In this document: positions 24,343 through 31,874 of the stretch, piece after piece | Layout of the letters: each line of letters begins with the position of its first letter | How positions within the stretch are numbered: position 1 is the first letter of the stretch | Assembly: GCA_035570275.1 (NCBI GenBank) | Contig: DATMNI010000060.1 | Span: forward strand, 1-35,579 | DNA from: DATMNI01 sp035570275 | GTDB taxonomy: Bacteria; Acidobacteriota; Terriglobia; Bryobacterales; Bryobacteraceae | Length of the DNA stretch: 35,579 nt | Direction of reading: 5' to 3' | Made by a program: the position numbers and the translations under genes | Notes under the pieces: generated by a model | Seen by the model: the letters and a program-made list of their open reading frames with translations, nothing else | Databases searched by the model: none | What the model was told of the DNA's origin: nothing

Positions 24343-26163
24343 TCAGTACGTATGCGGGTTATGGTTTTCTCCGTGGCAGGTAGTGTAACAACCCTTCTGG
24401 CCGGACCCCGCGCCAAGATAGAAGTACCCGAAATTCGAGCGCGAACTGGCGGCGACTCCCGTGTCGAGATTGATCATGGCGCGATTTGCCCCGGCATTTC
24501 CGCCGATCACACCGTGAGGATCGTGGCACGTTGTACAGCCAACTCCATTGTGCTTGTCGTGGGGCGATTCACGACCGACCGTGTTTAGGGTGTGGCACTT
24601 ATTGCACAAGGCGCTGCCACTGCCGCCTCCTCCCCCTCCGCCCCCTCCGCCGCCCGCCGAATCCTGAAAAAGATTGAGTTGCAGCAGGTGTGGAAACGCA
24701 GAACCGTGCGGCCCGTTGGGGCCGGCGCCGTTGGACGACCGGGCTTGATCGTTATTGTGGCAATCGGTGCAATAGACGATGGATGAAGTAGTCAGTGGAC
24801 GGCTGCTGTTACTGGTGACGCCGTCTACATACAGCATGAAGGGCCGCAGGCTGCTGACGCTGGTGGTTACCACATTACTGCCCGCAACATTATGGCCCAC
24901 CGTGCCCGTAAACTTGAGCCGCAAATTATATTGATCGGGCGGTCTGGGCGGCTGGATTGGGTACCCTGCCGGCATTGGTCCGCCGGGATAGCGGATGGCA
25001 GTGCGGCCGAACGTGCCGATGGCCGGCTTGTTGGTGCTGTCGGCGTGGCACTTGTAACAAAGCTGGTATTCCTTCGTCGCAGGCCGCTGCACACCGGTGG
25101 TGTCATAGCCGCTGACACCGCTTAGACTGGCCTGGGCCAGCGGCGCCACCGGCGTACCCGTTTGCGCGGATGCCGCGTGCGGATTGTGACAGTCCGCGCA
25201 CTCGGCGTGACGGGTGCTGTTTACCGGGATCGGCTCAGCCGGATCGTGGGCCCCCGAAACCGTGGTGGTTGGGTGCTTGTACGTCTTGGTGAACTCACCC
25301 AGCACGTTTTGCAGGGCCGGGGACGCATTGGCGCCGCTGTGGCAGGGCGCGCAAGCCGCCTCTTCCAAAGCCCTCAAATTCCGGGGCGCGGCGGCGTTAT
25401 TGTGAGCGCCGTGGCAGTTCGAGCAAGCATTCAATGCCACCGTGCCGTAAGAGCCAAAGCTGGCGGCTGCCGGCACGGTGTTGCTTGCGGTGGCGTGCGC
25501 GGCGGTGGTCCACCCGCTCAAAACATTGGGCTGCACGCGCGCCGGGTCATGACAGGCCAGGCAAAGGGCGCCGTTGGAATTGGCACGGGCCAGGAACATG
25601 GGCACCACCGGATCGTTTCGCGGCACGTGCGGATCGTGGCAGGTAGTGCATTCGACCTTGCCCGAAACCAGCGTTACGGCCGGATCTTTGGTGGACCCTG
25701 TGTTGGCAAACAGCGAGGCAGCGAGCGACCCGTCGTCAACCGGCGTCATGCTTACCGGATGGCTGGTGGACAGATTGACGCCGAGTATGTCCGTGGCAGC
25801 CATGGCGCCGGATGTGGTAATCAAACCTTTAGTGACGGTCAGGCCCACGGCCACGGTTCCGTCATGGCAGCTCAGGCAAAGCTTCGACGACCCGGCGCCC
25901 GGCGTCTGAGCGCCCGATCCGTAAGTACTGCTGGTATAAGTGGTGTAGCTTTGCGACGACAGCGTTTGATCCCAAAGCGGCGTGACGTTCGGACTCACAT
26001 TGTGGGGAGCATGGCAAAATATACAAGTATCGGCCTGGGCCGATTTAACCGGGCCGCCGCCGGTCGCCGTAAGATCATGCTGGCTTCCAACCAACGCCAG
26101 CTTGCTGCTGACCGCAAACAGCTCCGTCGCCGTGAAGAGAACCGCTGCCGCAACCCGTTTCAT
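24343..26163 (-). CDS. Multiheme c-type cytochrome with 12 heme-binding sites
   Basis: A 606-residue exported cytochrome of the doubled-CXXCH type. There are 11 CxxCH motifs (CIFCH, CLSCH, CTTCH, CLACH, CSNCH, CAPCH, CADCH, CYKCH, CTDCH, CNKCH, CTTCH) and a twelfth, unusual CYTTCH (CX3CH) close to the C-terminus. Phrases such as CIFCHAPHN, CLSCHDGTVAVG and CTTCHDPHVP with HPVSMT are standard for this cytochrome group, also present in the tetraheme protein of the same locus. A run of 11 glycines joins the last three heme sites to the rest. The ATG 26163 overlaps the stop of the upstream NHL gene (ATGA). Probable periplasmic or outer-membrane electron carrier. Confidence 0.92.
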   Translation of the reverse strand: MKRVAAAVLFTATELFAVSSKLALVGSQHDLTATGGGPVKSAQADTCIFCHAPHNVSPNVTPLWDQTLSSQSYTTYTSSTYGSGAQTPGAGSSKLCLSCHDGTVAVGLTVTKGLITTSGAMAATDILGVNLSTSHPVSMTPVDDGSLAASLFANTGSTKDPAVTLVSGKVECTTCHDPHVPRNDPVVPMFLARANSNGALCLACHDPARVQPNVLSGWTTAAHATASNTVPAAASFGSYGTVALNACSNCHGAHNNAAAPRNLRALEEAACAPCHSGANASPALQNVLGEFTKTYKHPTTTVSGAHDPAEPIPVNSTRHAECADCHNPHAASAQTGTPVAPLAQASLSGVSGYDTTGVQRPATKEYQLCYKCHADSTNKPAIGTFGRTAIRYPGGPMPAGYPIQPPRPPDQYNLRLKFTGTVGHNVAGSNVVTTSVSSLRPFMLYVDGVTSNSSRPLTTSSIVYCTDCHNNDQARSSNGAGPNGPHGSAFPHLLQLNLFQDSAGGGGGGGGGGGSGSALCNKCHTLNTVGRESPHDKHNGVGCTTCHDPHGVIGGNAGANRAMINLDTGVAASSRSNFGYFYLGAGSGQKGCYTTCHGENHNPHTY

Positions 26164-27179
26164 TGGGCGGGCCTCGTGTAGCGGAAGACCTGGACCCGCC
26201 GGTTGAGGGAGTCGGCAACATAAATGATGTTACGGTCCGTGATGGAAATTCCGGAGGGAAGCTGGAATTGTCCAGGCTTGGTGCCGGTAGAACCGAAGTA
26301 ATACAACAGGTGTCCATCGGGATCGAAAACCTGAACAGTCTCGAACGATGCATCGGCGATGTACAGATTGCCATCGGTATCCGCCGCGATTCCCTTGGGG
26401 CGGTTTAGCGTGCCGGTCTGATCCCCGGGTCTACCGAACGAATTCAGGAACCGCCCGTCGGGAGTGAATGCCTGTACGCGAAAATTCATGGCATCCACTA
26501 CGTAGAGCTTGCCGGCGGAGAGCGTGAGCGCGGTCGGGTAGTTGAACTCGCCCGGGCCAGTGCCGCGCTGGCCGATGGCCCGAATCAATGAACCATCCAG
26601 TCCAAACACCAGCACCTGGTGACGCAGGGTATCGGTAAGGTACAGGCGCCGCGCCACACGATCCAAGACCATTCCCGTCGGCCGCTGCAGTTGCGCCGAC
26701 GGATCGTCGCCGGGGCGCCCCGAACCGCCGATGGTCCGCAGGAAACGGCCGCGCAAATCAAAGACATAGACTTGCCTGCGTACCGAATCGGTCACATAAA
26801 TGTCATCGTTGGTATCGCAGGCCACGTCCATGGGGGATTCCAACGCCCTGGCTCGCGGTCCCTTCAGGAACTGGTACTTGTGTTTTTCGAAATCGTAGAT
26901 ATGCACGCCCTTCTGACCCGGATCGGCCACCAGCAGGCGGCCAATGCTGTCTAGGGTAGTAGCGTAGGGGCGCATGATCTCCGGCTTGTCGTCAGCCGGC
27001 CCCGCCACCCAGGTCAACAACTTGGAGAAGAACCCGCGCGGCCTGGTGAACTCCCGCACGGACGGTATTGTCCGCAGGTATTGGACCGTCCCACGCGCGG
27101 GCGCGACAGCCTGCGCGGGAACCGGCGCCAGCCCGGCCGCGGCTATTAGTAAACACCGGATATAATTATGCCGTACCAT
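26160..27179 (-). CDS. Exported NHL-repeat protein (cytochrome-locus propeller 2)
   Basis: A 339-residue protein with signal peptide (CLLIAAAGLAPVPAQA) and a full set of six NHL blades: RPYATTLDSIGRLLVADPGQ, SPMDVACDTNDDIYVTDSVR, RPTGMVLDRVARRLYLTDTL, YPTALTLSAGKLYVVDAMN, RPKGIAADTDGNLYIADAS and LPSGISITDRNIIYVADSLN. The start codon forms TAATG with the stop of the barrel gene, and its stop overlaps the 12-heme gene, so barrel, propeller and cytochrome are tightly coupled. This suggests they are made in fixed ratio and assemble together. Confidence 0.92.
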   Translation of the reverse strand: MVRHNYIRCLLIAAAGLAPVPAQAVAPARGTVQYLRTIPSVREFTRPRGFFSKLLTWVAGPADDKPEIMRPYATTLDSIGRLLVADPGQKGVHIYDFEKHKYQFLKGPRARALESPMDVACDTNDDIYVTDSVRRQVYVFDLRGRFLRTIGGSGRPGDDPSAQLQRPTGMVLDRVARRLYLTDTLRHQVLVFGLDGSLIRAIGQRGTGPGEFNYPTALTLSAGKLYVVDAMNFRVQAFTPDGRFLNSFGRPGDQTGTLNRPKGIAADTDGNLYIADASFETVQVFDPDGHLLYYFGSTGTKPGQFQLPSGISITDRNIIYVADSLNRRVQVFRYTRPAQ

Positions 27180-29047
27180 TACAGGATCTTAACACCCCTC
27201 ACAACACGGACATAAAACCGCTGCCGGACTGTATAGGGGTAGTTCAAAAAACTCTGATTGGAACGAATTAAACCAGCTTCTAACTGCAGCCTGCGGAAAT
27301 GATAAGTGGCAAATACATTCAGAAGCTCAAAAGTGTTACTCGCAAATCCATCCAAGTGCTGGCTGGAGCGCGTCCAGCTTGCGGAGAGCTCAACCTTGGG
27401 CAGGGGATTGGTGTGAAGGGTGAAACTTGTCGCCCGGTAGTCGCTGGGGACGATTTGGAGAGGCACGGCCAATACCGACCCCGCACCCAGTGGATCGAGC
27501 AGTTGGTTATAGAAGGGCAGGGAGTTACTGAGACTGTTATTAAGGGACGCACTAATCTGCACCCGGGGACTCTCAATGGAGGCACGGGCAGTGTACCCGT
27601 TGGTGCGAAACTCGTTGGCGGCGTTGACGATGGAGCCCCACTGCCAGCCGCCTCCCAGCCGGGCGCTGAAGCTGCCGGCCACGCGGTCAGCCACGCTTCC
27701 TTCGGCCGAGAAACTGTTGTTCGTGAGGGGCTGCACAGTGTGGATGATTTGCTGCGACCCGCGGACCGTGGCGTCAAACTGCAGGCCGCCCGAGCCGCCA
27801 TGTTGAGCACTGATTGAATAGTGCTGGCCCTGGATGGTCCCGGACTGTCCGATCAGGGACCCGGTGCCTAGTTCGCGAGCATACTCCCCGGAGAGGTTGC
27901 CCCAGAAAAACTTCTGCGCATAAGTCACTCCGGCGGTCGCGGTGAAATAGTTGGAGTTGAGCGGGCCGCCCTGGCTGGAGGAAAACACGGCGCTCCGCTC
28001 CACGCTGCCATACAATCCGAAGCCATGGCCGAGACTCACGGAGGTAATGGCGTTGAGGCTCAGATTCGCAATGCCATGCGAGAACGGCACCAGAACGTTG
28101 GCATCCGGCACTACGGCGCCAGGACCAATTAGTGAACTGGCGGCCTGCTCCAGGAGCTGGCTGGCGATATTCGACGAGTAATTGGCCCGCAGCGATGTTT
28201 TCCATCTTCGTTTCTGCATCAGCCGCAGGTTCGCGCTCACGTAACGCGTGCTCAGATCGATCGGCAGGGTGAACAGGAGGCTGGAGGTAGACTGGCTCCC
28301 GGCATCCAAGTGCAATTCCGAATCTCCCAAAAAGCCTCGTCTGGCGGATCCCTGATATTGCATGACCGTGTCGCGAAGCGTGCCCGTTTGGGTTCCCCCG
28401 TCGACTGGCGCCGACAGATCCGATTCCTGCTGATTGCGACGCAGGAACCCCTGCAGATCCCATCCCCATCGCTCAAATTTGCTGTCCACGTTCAGGTGGT
28501 TTCCGTGAGACAGGTAGTCGGGGATGCCCGCGGTGGCGGACTTGGAATCGACGGATCCGGTACCGAAATCGAAGGTGGTCGCCGGCAGACCTTTGGGCTT
28601 GAATTCCCAAGTCACTCCCAGATCTTTGGTGCGGTTTTTCAGCGTGTATCCGGAGATCTGCGTAAGGCTTCCGAAGTATGCGTCCTCCACCTGAACATTG
28701 GAGTATCGAAAGGTCAGGGGCGCGATACTCTTGCGGAGCAGCGTGAATCTAAACTTTATGCCGTTGCCGCCTTGAAAGCCCGCATCACTGGCCTGTGGGC
28801 CGAAATTCAGCTCGGGCTGCGCCGAAAAGCTCAGTAAGTCGGGCGAGTGATAGTAGCCGCTCATTTCGAAGCGGGCGCCGACTGGCACAAAGCTCAGAGA
28901 CTGGCTGGCCTCACCGCGCGTGGTCGTATTGTAATAACCGGTAGAGAAAATTCCGTTGATTGAAAGCGGCTGTTCCTGGCTGCGGAGCATAAGTGGGGAC
29001 GCGAATGCCGCCAGGACTACGCTGTAACAAGACCATTGTTTCAACAT
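27179..29047 (-). CDS. Predicted outer-membrane beta-barrel, probable conduit porin
   Basis: From ATG 29047 (MLKQWSCYSVVLAAFASPLM signal region) the protein has 622 residues; the frame is open to 29152 but a GAGGT site precedes ATG 29047. The mature sequence has alternating polar/hydrophobic strands throughout: SLSFVPVGARFEMSGYYHS, WKTSLRANYSSNIASQ, NLSLNAITSVSLGHGFGLYG, NYFTATAGVTYAQKFFWGNL, YRATSFTLHTNPLPKVELSA and LNVFATYHFRRLQLEAGLI. It has no cysteines beyond the signal region, no CxxCH and no TonB plug. Size and context resemble the porins of porin-cytochrome complexes such as the Geobacter Omb type, but sequence families differ and homology is not claimed. The stop codon overlaps the next start (TAATG). 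Confidence 0.75.
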   Translation of the reverse strand: MLKQWSCYSVVLAAFASPLMLRSQEQPLSINGIFSTGYYNTTTRGEASQSLSFVPVGARFEMSGYYHSPDLLSFSAQPELNFGPQASDAGFQGGNGIKFRFTLLRKSIAPLTFRYSNVQVEDAYFGSLTQISGYTLKNRTKDLGVTWEFKPKGLPATTFDFGTGSVDSKSATAGIPDYLSHGNHLNVDSKFERWGWDLQGFLRRNQQESDLSAPVDGGTQTGTLRDTVMQYQGSARRGFLGDSELHLDAGSQSTSSLLFTLPIDLSTRYVSANLRLMQKRRWKTSLRANYSSNIASQLLEQAASSLIGPGAVVPDANVLVPFSHGIANLSLNAITSVSLGHGFGLYGSVERSAVFSSSQGGPLNSNYFTATAGVTYAQKFFWGNLSGEYARELGTGSLIGQSGTIQGQHYSISAQHGGSGGLQFDATVRGSQQIIHTVQPLTNNSFSAEGSVADRVAGSFSARLGGGWQWGSIVNAANEFRTNGYTARASIESPRVQISASLNNSLSNSLPFYNQLLDPLGAGSVLAVPLQIVPSDYRATSFTLHTNPLPKVELSASWTRSSQHLDGFASNTFELLNVFATYHFRRLQLEAGLIRSNQSFLNYPYTVRQRFYVRVVRGVKIL

Positions 29048-29069
29048 AGGGGGTACCTCTTTCGCGAAG

Positions 29070-29110
29070 AAAAACGGCGGCGGGCGCGGATGAAACTCCG
29101 AACCCGCCGC
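29070..29110 (-). terminator. Intrinsic terminator-like hairpin between tetraheme and barrel genes
   Basis: On the minus strand GCGGCGGG (29110-29103) pairs with CCCGCCGC (29084-29077) and is followed by CG and five T residues (29074-29070). It sits just after the tetraheme stop codon (29131) and before the barrel's ribosome-binding site, so it could attenuate transcription into the downstream genes or stabilise the upstream message. Confidence 0.65.
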
Positions 29111-29130
29111 ATCATGAAGACTATTGGAGA

Positions 29131-29781
29131 CTACAGGTGGCAGGTGGTGCAATTGGCCGTATTGTTAGCCAGGCGCAGGAAATTGGTATTTACGTCGTTG
29201 TGCGGGTCATGACATGTTCCGCACTGCATGGTGTTGGTGGTTCCATACAACGGCAGCGATGCCGACACAGTGGCGACGGGCCGCAGCGCGGGGTTCTTAG
29301 TGGGATCGTAGGTCATGTTAACCGGGTGGTCGTTGGTTAGGCCGAGCGACTCAAAGGCTCCGGCGCCGAACGCGGCCTTCGAGCCAATCTGGTTTACCGA
29401 TGCCATGGCAGGGGAGAAGCTCGACGTCACTCCGTCATGGCAGCTCAGACAGAGCAGAGAGTACATGCGAACGTCCGTGGAGGTGGTCAGGGCGCTGCCG
29501 CCGAGATCGACCGCCTTGTTTTTCATGGTGGCGGAATCATAAACGCCAAACGTGTTGGACGAGGCTGGAAAGGACCGCGCCCACAGCAGAATCTGACCCG
29601 TGCTTTGCGGTCCGCCGTTGGCGGCGGCGCCGTTATGGGGAGCGTGACACGACTTACAGCCGATTCCCCCGATATCGTGAGGGGATCCGGCCAGTCCCGT
29701 CTTTGGCAAGTCCGGGGCGGCCGACAGCGAAAGCGACGACAGCCCAAGCAGGGCGGCTAATGTATAAAACCTGATGTTCAT
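29131..29781 (-). CDS. Tetraheme c-type cytochrome
   Basis: A 216-residue exported cytochrome with signal peptide (FYTLAALLGLSSLSLSAA) and four CxxCH motifs: CKSCH (C42-H46), CLSCH, CGTCH and CTTCH at the C-terminus. GCKSCHAPHNGAA, LLCLSCHDGVTSS, NDHPVNMTYDPT and CGTCHDPHNDVNTNFLRL mirror the first part of the 12-heme protein, indicating common descent. The small size suits a periplasmic electron shuttle between the inner-membrane module and the barrel. It lies 82 bp downstream of the NHL lipoprotein gene and 83 bp upstream of the barrel start. Confidence 0.93.
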   Translation of the reverse strand: MNIRFYTLAALLGLSSLSLSAAPDLPKTGLAGSPHDIGGIGCKSCHAPHNGAAANGGPQSTGQILLWARSFPASSNTFGVYDSATMKNKAVDLGGSALTTSTDVRMYSLLCLSCHDGVTSSFSPAMASVNQIGSKAAFGAGAFESLGLTNDHPVNMTYDPTKNPALRPVATVSASLPLYGTTNTMQCGTCHDPHNDVNTNFLRLANNTANCTTCHL

Positions 29782-29863
29782 GAATTTCCTTGTAACTGTT
29801 AGTTGAAGTTATTGTCCCGCCGCGCTCTTGTTGAGCCGCGGCTTACTGGTAGATTGGGGTCGA

Positions 29864-31015
29864 TTAGTTGGCGCCGCGAGTTACCCCCTTCGTCTCCGCT
29901 GATCCCGGCTGCGAGATGTACTGGAATACCTGGACACGGCCGCGAAACATTTCGGTCGTGTAGATCTGGTCTTCGGGATCGATGTACAATCCCGCCAGCA
30001 GCGCGAACTGGCCGGGCTCGCTGCCCAGCGCTCCCACCGCGAGCAGGGGCTGGCCCTCGGGTGTGAAAACTTGAAAATTGTTGAATTCGGCGTCGGCCAC
30101 ATAGACGTGCCCCTGGGAATCCACCGCGATACCTTTGGGGCGGATGAACTCACCCGGCGCGTCCCCCTGGACTCCGAAGGTGCGTAGAAATTTTCCAGCG
30201 GGATCCAGGACCTGGACCCGATAGTTGGCGGTGTCGGCGACGTAGATATTGCCCTGCCGGTCCACCGCCACGTTAGTTGGGGACAGGAACGCGCCGTTGT
30301 CGCGCTTCCCTGGTTTGCCGGGACCGCCGAAATAGGCTACGAATTTAAGCGATGCGGTGTCGAATACCGCGATGCGGCTTTCCTTGGCGTCGGCGACGTA
30401 TAGCCGGTTCCTCTGACGATCGATGGCGATGCCGCCGGGACGTCCCAAAGCGGCAGTGCCGAAAAGCGCGATAGGCGAGCCGGAAGGGCTGAAGCAGACC
30501 ACCGAGTGCAGCGCCGCGTCGGACACGAACAGGCGATCGTCCGAATCCACCGCAACTCCGACCGGCATCGCCAGCGGCGCGCGGCTGCTTCCCTCGCGCT
30601 TCTCAACCGCCTTGGCTTTAGGATCGATCATAAACACGATTTTCAGTTCGGTGTCGGCCACGAAGATTCGTCCGCGTTTGTCCGTGGTGACACCGTAGGG
30701 CTTCCTCAACTCCAACCGTTCGTCCAACGTCTTGGCGCCAGTGAGCTTGTCCAGCCAACTCGACTTCTTGACGACGGGTTGCTTGACTTTGGCCATGTCC
30801 ATGTACTGCGCCACCCAGCGGACCCTCGGCGGATCGGGCGGGAGCGGCCAGATCAAACCGGACGGCCCGGGCGCCGGCTGTGTTGCCTTCGGAAGGTTCT
30901 TCTTGCTGGTTTTGGGTTTGTCGTCCGCGGATAGCCCAAGACACGAGATCAGAATTCCGGCGATCGAAATTCCGGCGATCCGGCAGAACGATTGATGAGT
31001 CTTCACTTTTGACAC
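29864..31015 (-). CDS. NHL-repeat lipoprotein (cytochrome-locus propeller 1)
   Basis: A 383-residue protein starting at GTG 31015. The signal ends in a lipobox-like LISC (GISIAGILISCLGLSA), so it is probably a lipoprotein. After a lysine/proline-rich linker, residues 105-370 contain NHL blades: KPYGVTTDKRGRIFVADTEL, MPVGVAVDSDDRLFVSDAAL, RPGGIAIDRQRNRLYVADAK, SPTNVAVDRQGNIYVADTAN, RPKGIAVDSQGHVYVADAEF and LLAGLYIDPEDQIYTTEMFR. It opens the cytochrome operon behind an 860-bp leader. A 60-bp remnant of a second copy lies at 34292-34354. Confidence 0.9.
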   Translation of the reverse strand: MSKVKTHQSFCRIAGISIAGILISCLGLSADDKPKTSKKNLPKATQPAPGPSGLIWPLPPDPPRVRWVAQYMDMAKVKQPVVKKSSWLDKLTGAKTLDERLELRKPYGVTTDKRGRIFVADTELKIVFMIDPKAKAVEKREGSSRAPLAMPVGVAVDSDDRLFVSDAALHSVVCFSPSGSPIALFGTAALGRPGGIAIDRQRNRLYVADAKESRIAVFDTASLKFVAYFGGPGKPGKRDNGAFLSPTNVAVDRQGNIYVADTANYRVQVLDPAGKFLRTFGVQGDAPGEFIRPKGIAVDSQGHVYVADAEFNNFQVFTPEGQPLLAVGALGSEPGQFALLAGLYIDPEDQIYTTEMFRGRVQVFQYISQPGSAETKGVTRGAN

Positions 31016-31196
31016 CTGGCACTTGAGGCAATCCTAATCCCCGCCGCGGAAGGCCTCCGGGAGGAATAGCAAAGCAGACACACGGATAGCGTTATGGCAA
31101 ACCAGAGCATGGGTTTCTATCGTTCTCAGGCGGTTGGTTCCGCCCGGCTTTCACGGATCAAGCCGCGCAGCTCCGACGTAGAATTGGTTGGCTTGG

Positions 31197-31379
31197 GATC
31201 GGGTGCACGAAACCGGCACCCTTTACAGGACCCGCCAGAGGCTTGGCTGCCTGCTTCGGAGACAGTAGAAGTTCCTAGTGGGGAACTTCAGTGCCTACCT
31301 AGCGAGTACTAGTAGGACTAAAAGGACTATATGGTCTTGCTGCTTAATCCGTCTACACTCACTTTAGTTAACAGTGGCG
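31197..31379 (-). ncRNA. Duplicated leader element, copy A (candidate structured RNA or promoter)
   Basis: Two blocks are shared with 34425-34603. Block 1 (31197-31257) contains GATCGGGTGC, GAAACCGG, ACAGGACC and TTGGCTGCC. Block 2 (31304-31379) contains GAGTACTAGTAGGACTA and CTCACTTTAGTTAAC. The stretch between them differs and in this copy forms a perfect hairpin GAAGTTCC-TAGTGG-GGAACTTC (31268-31289). Within block 1 GGGTGC/GCACCC can pair, and the pairing around the CCA/TGG stem is kept in both copies (GCCA...TGGC here, CCAA...TTGG there). The minus orientation is inferred from the operon downstream. No known riboswitch class was matched with confidence. Confidence 0.5.
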
Positions 31380-31551
31380 ATTTGGTGTTATTCCAAAAAT
31401 GGCCACGTAACTCTAAGCATTTAAAGCGCCAACATAGGGTTAGGAGATGTCTTGCCGTTTGTGTATGATGAAGAACTCAACGGGCAGGCGGACGGGGTTT
31501 TGGCGGTTCGCCGGGGAATATTACCGTGGCGAATTTACACGCAGTGTCATA

Positions 31552-31563
31552 GGTACTAGTACC
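31552..31563. promoter_or_regulatory. Perfect 12-bp palindrome GGTACTAGTACC
   Basis: A perfectly self-complementary dodecamer in the AT-richer leader. Its core TACTAGTA recurs within block 2 of the leader element (GAGTACTAGTAGG at 31304-31316). It may be an operator; no regulator is encoded nearby. Confidence 0.3.
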
Positions 31564-31641
31564 GGGAAAGGGCAAAAGGCTAACATTAGATAGAGATTTA
31601 ATAGTTTGGTCGCGAAACTGCGTGCGGCGGAGAAGCCACCA

Positions 31642-31667
31642 CTCCCTTACGGTCGTGGCTCTGACGG
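31642..31667. repeat. Short copy of the dispersed CTCCCTTACGGTC repeat
   Basis: CTCCCTTACGGTCGTGGCTC followed by TGACGG. It matches the left part of the repeats at 16990-17012 and (inverted) 23260-23290. Confidence 0.75.
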
Positions 31668-31874
31668 CCTCGTTGACAATGCGAGACTTCGCATCAAACG
31701 CGTGACAGCAGCGGGGGTTGAAGGTCCGTCCTATCGGCCGGGCAAGAAGTTAAGTCAGGCAGGGGTGCCGCGTCGCAGGAGGCGGCGCGGCTGTCGGGGA
31801 TTGAACTCAGCGTGGCGCTGCGATCACGCGGGCTGTCAAGCCGGGACGCGGCCGATTACGATTTCTGCCGGCCG

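Larger units (their letters stand above)
31016..31874. promoter_or_regulatory. Long leader region of the cytochrome operon
   Basis: There is no gene in these 859 bp. It is visibly more AT-rich between 31300 and 31620 than its surroundings. It contains the duplicated leader element (31197-31379), a perfect 12-bp palindrome (31552-31563) and a copy of the dispersed CTCCCTTACGGTC repeat (31642-31667). The promoter for the minus-strand cytochrome operon is expected here, but I could not fix a -35/-10 pair. Confidence 0.6.

Noticed and set aside
25162..26181. 339-residue plus-strand open frame over the 12-heme gene
   Set aside because: Shadow of the cytochrome gene, lacking any motif.
31197..31379. 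Identification of the leader as a GEMM (cyclic dinucleotide) riboswitch
   Set aside because: Only fragments resemble the consensus; the key GCAAACC and GACGCAAAGCC segments are not present intact on either strand.
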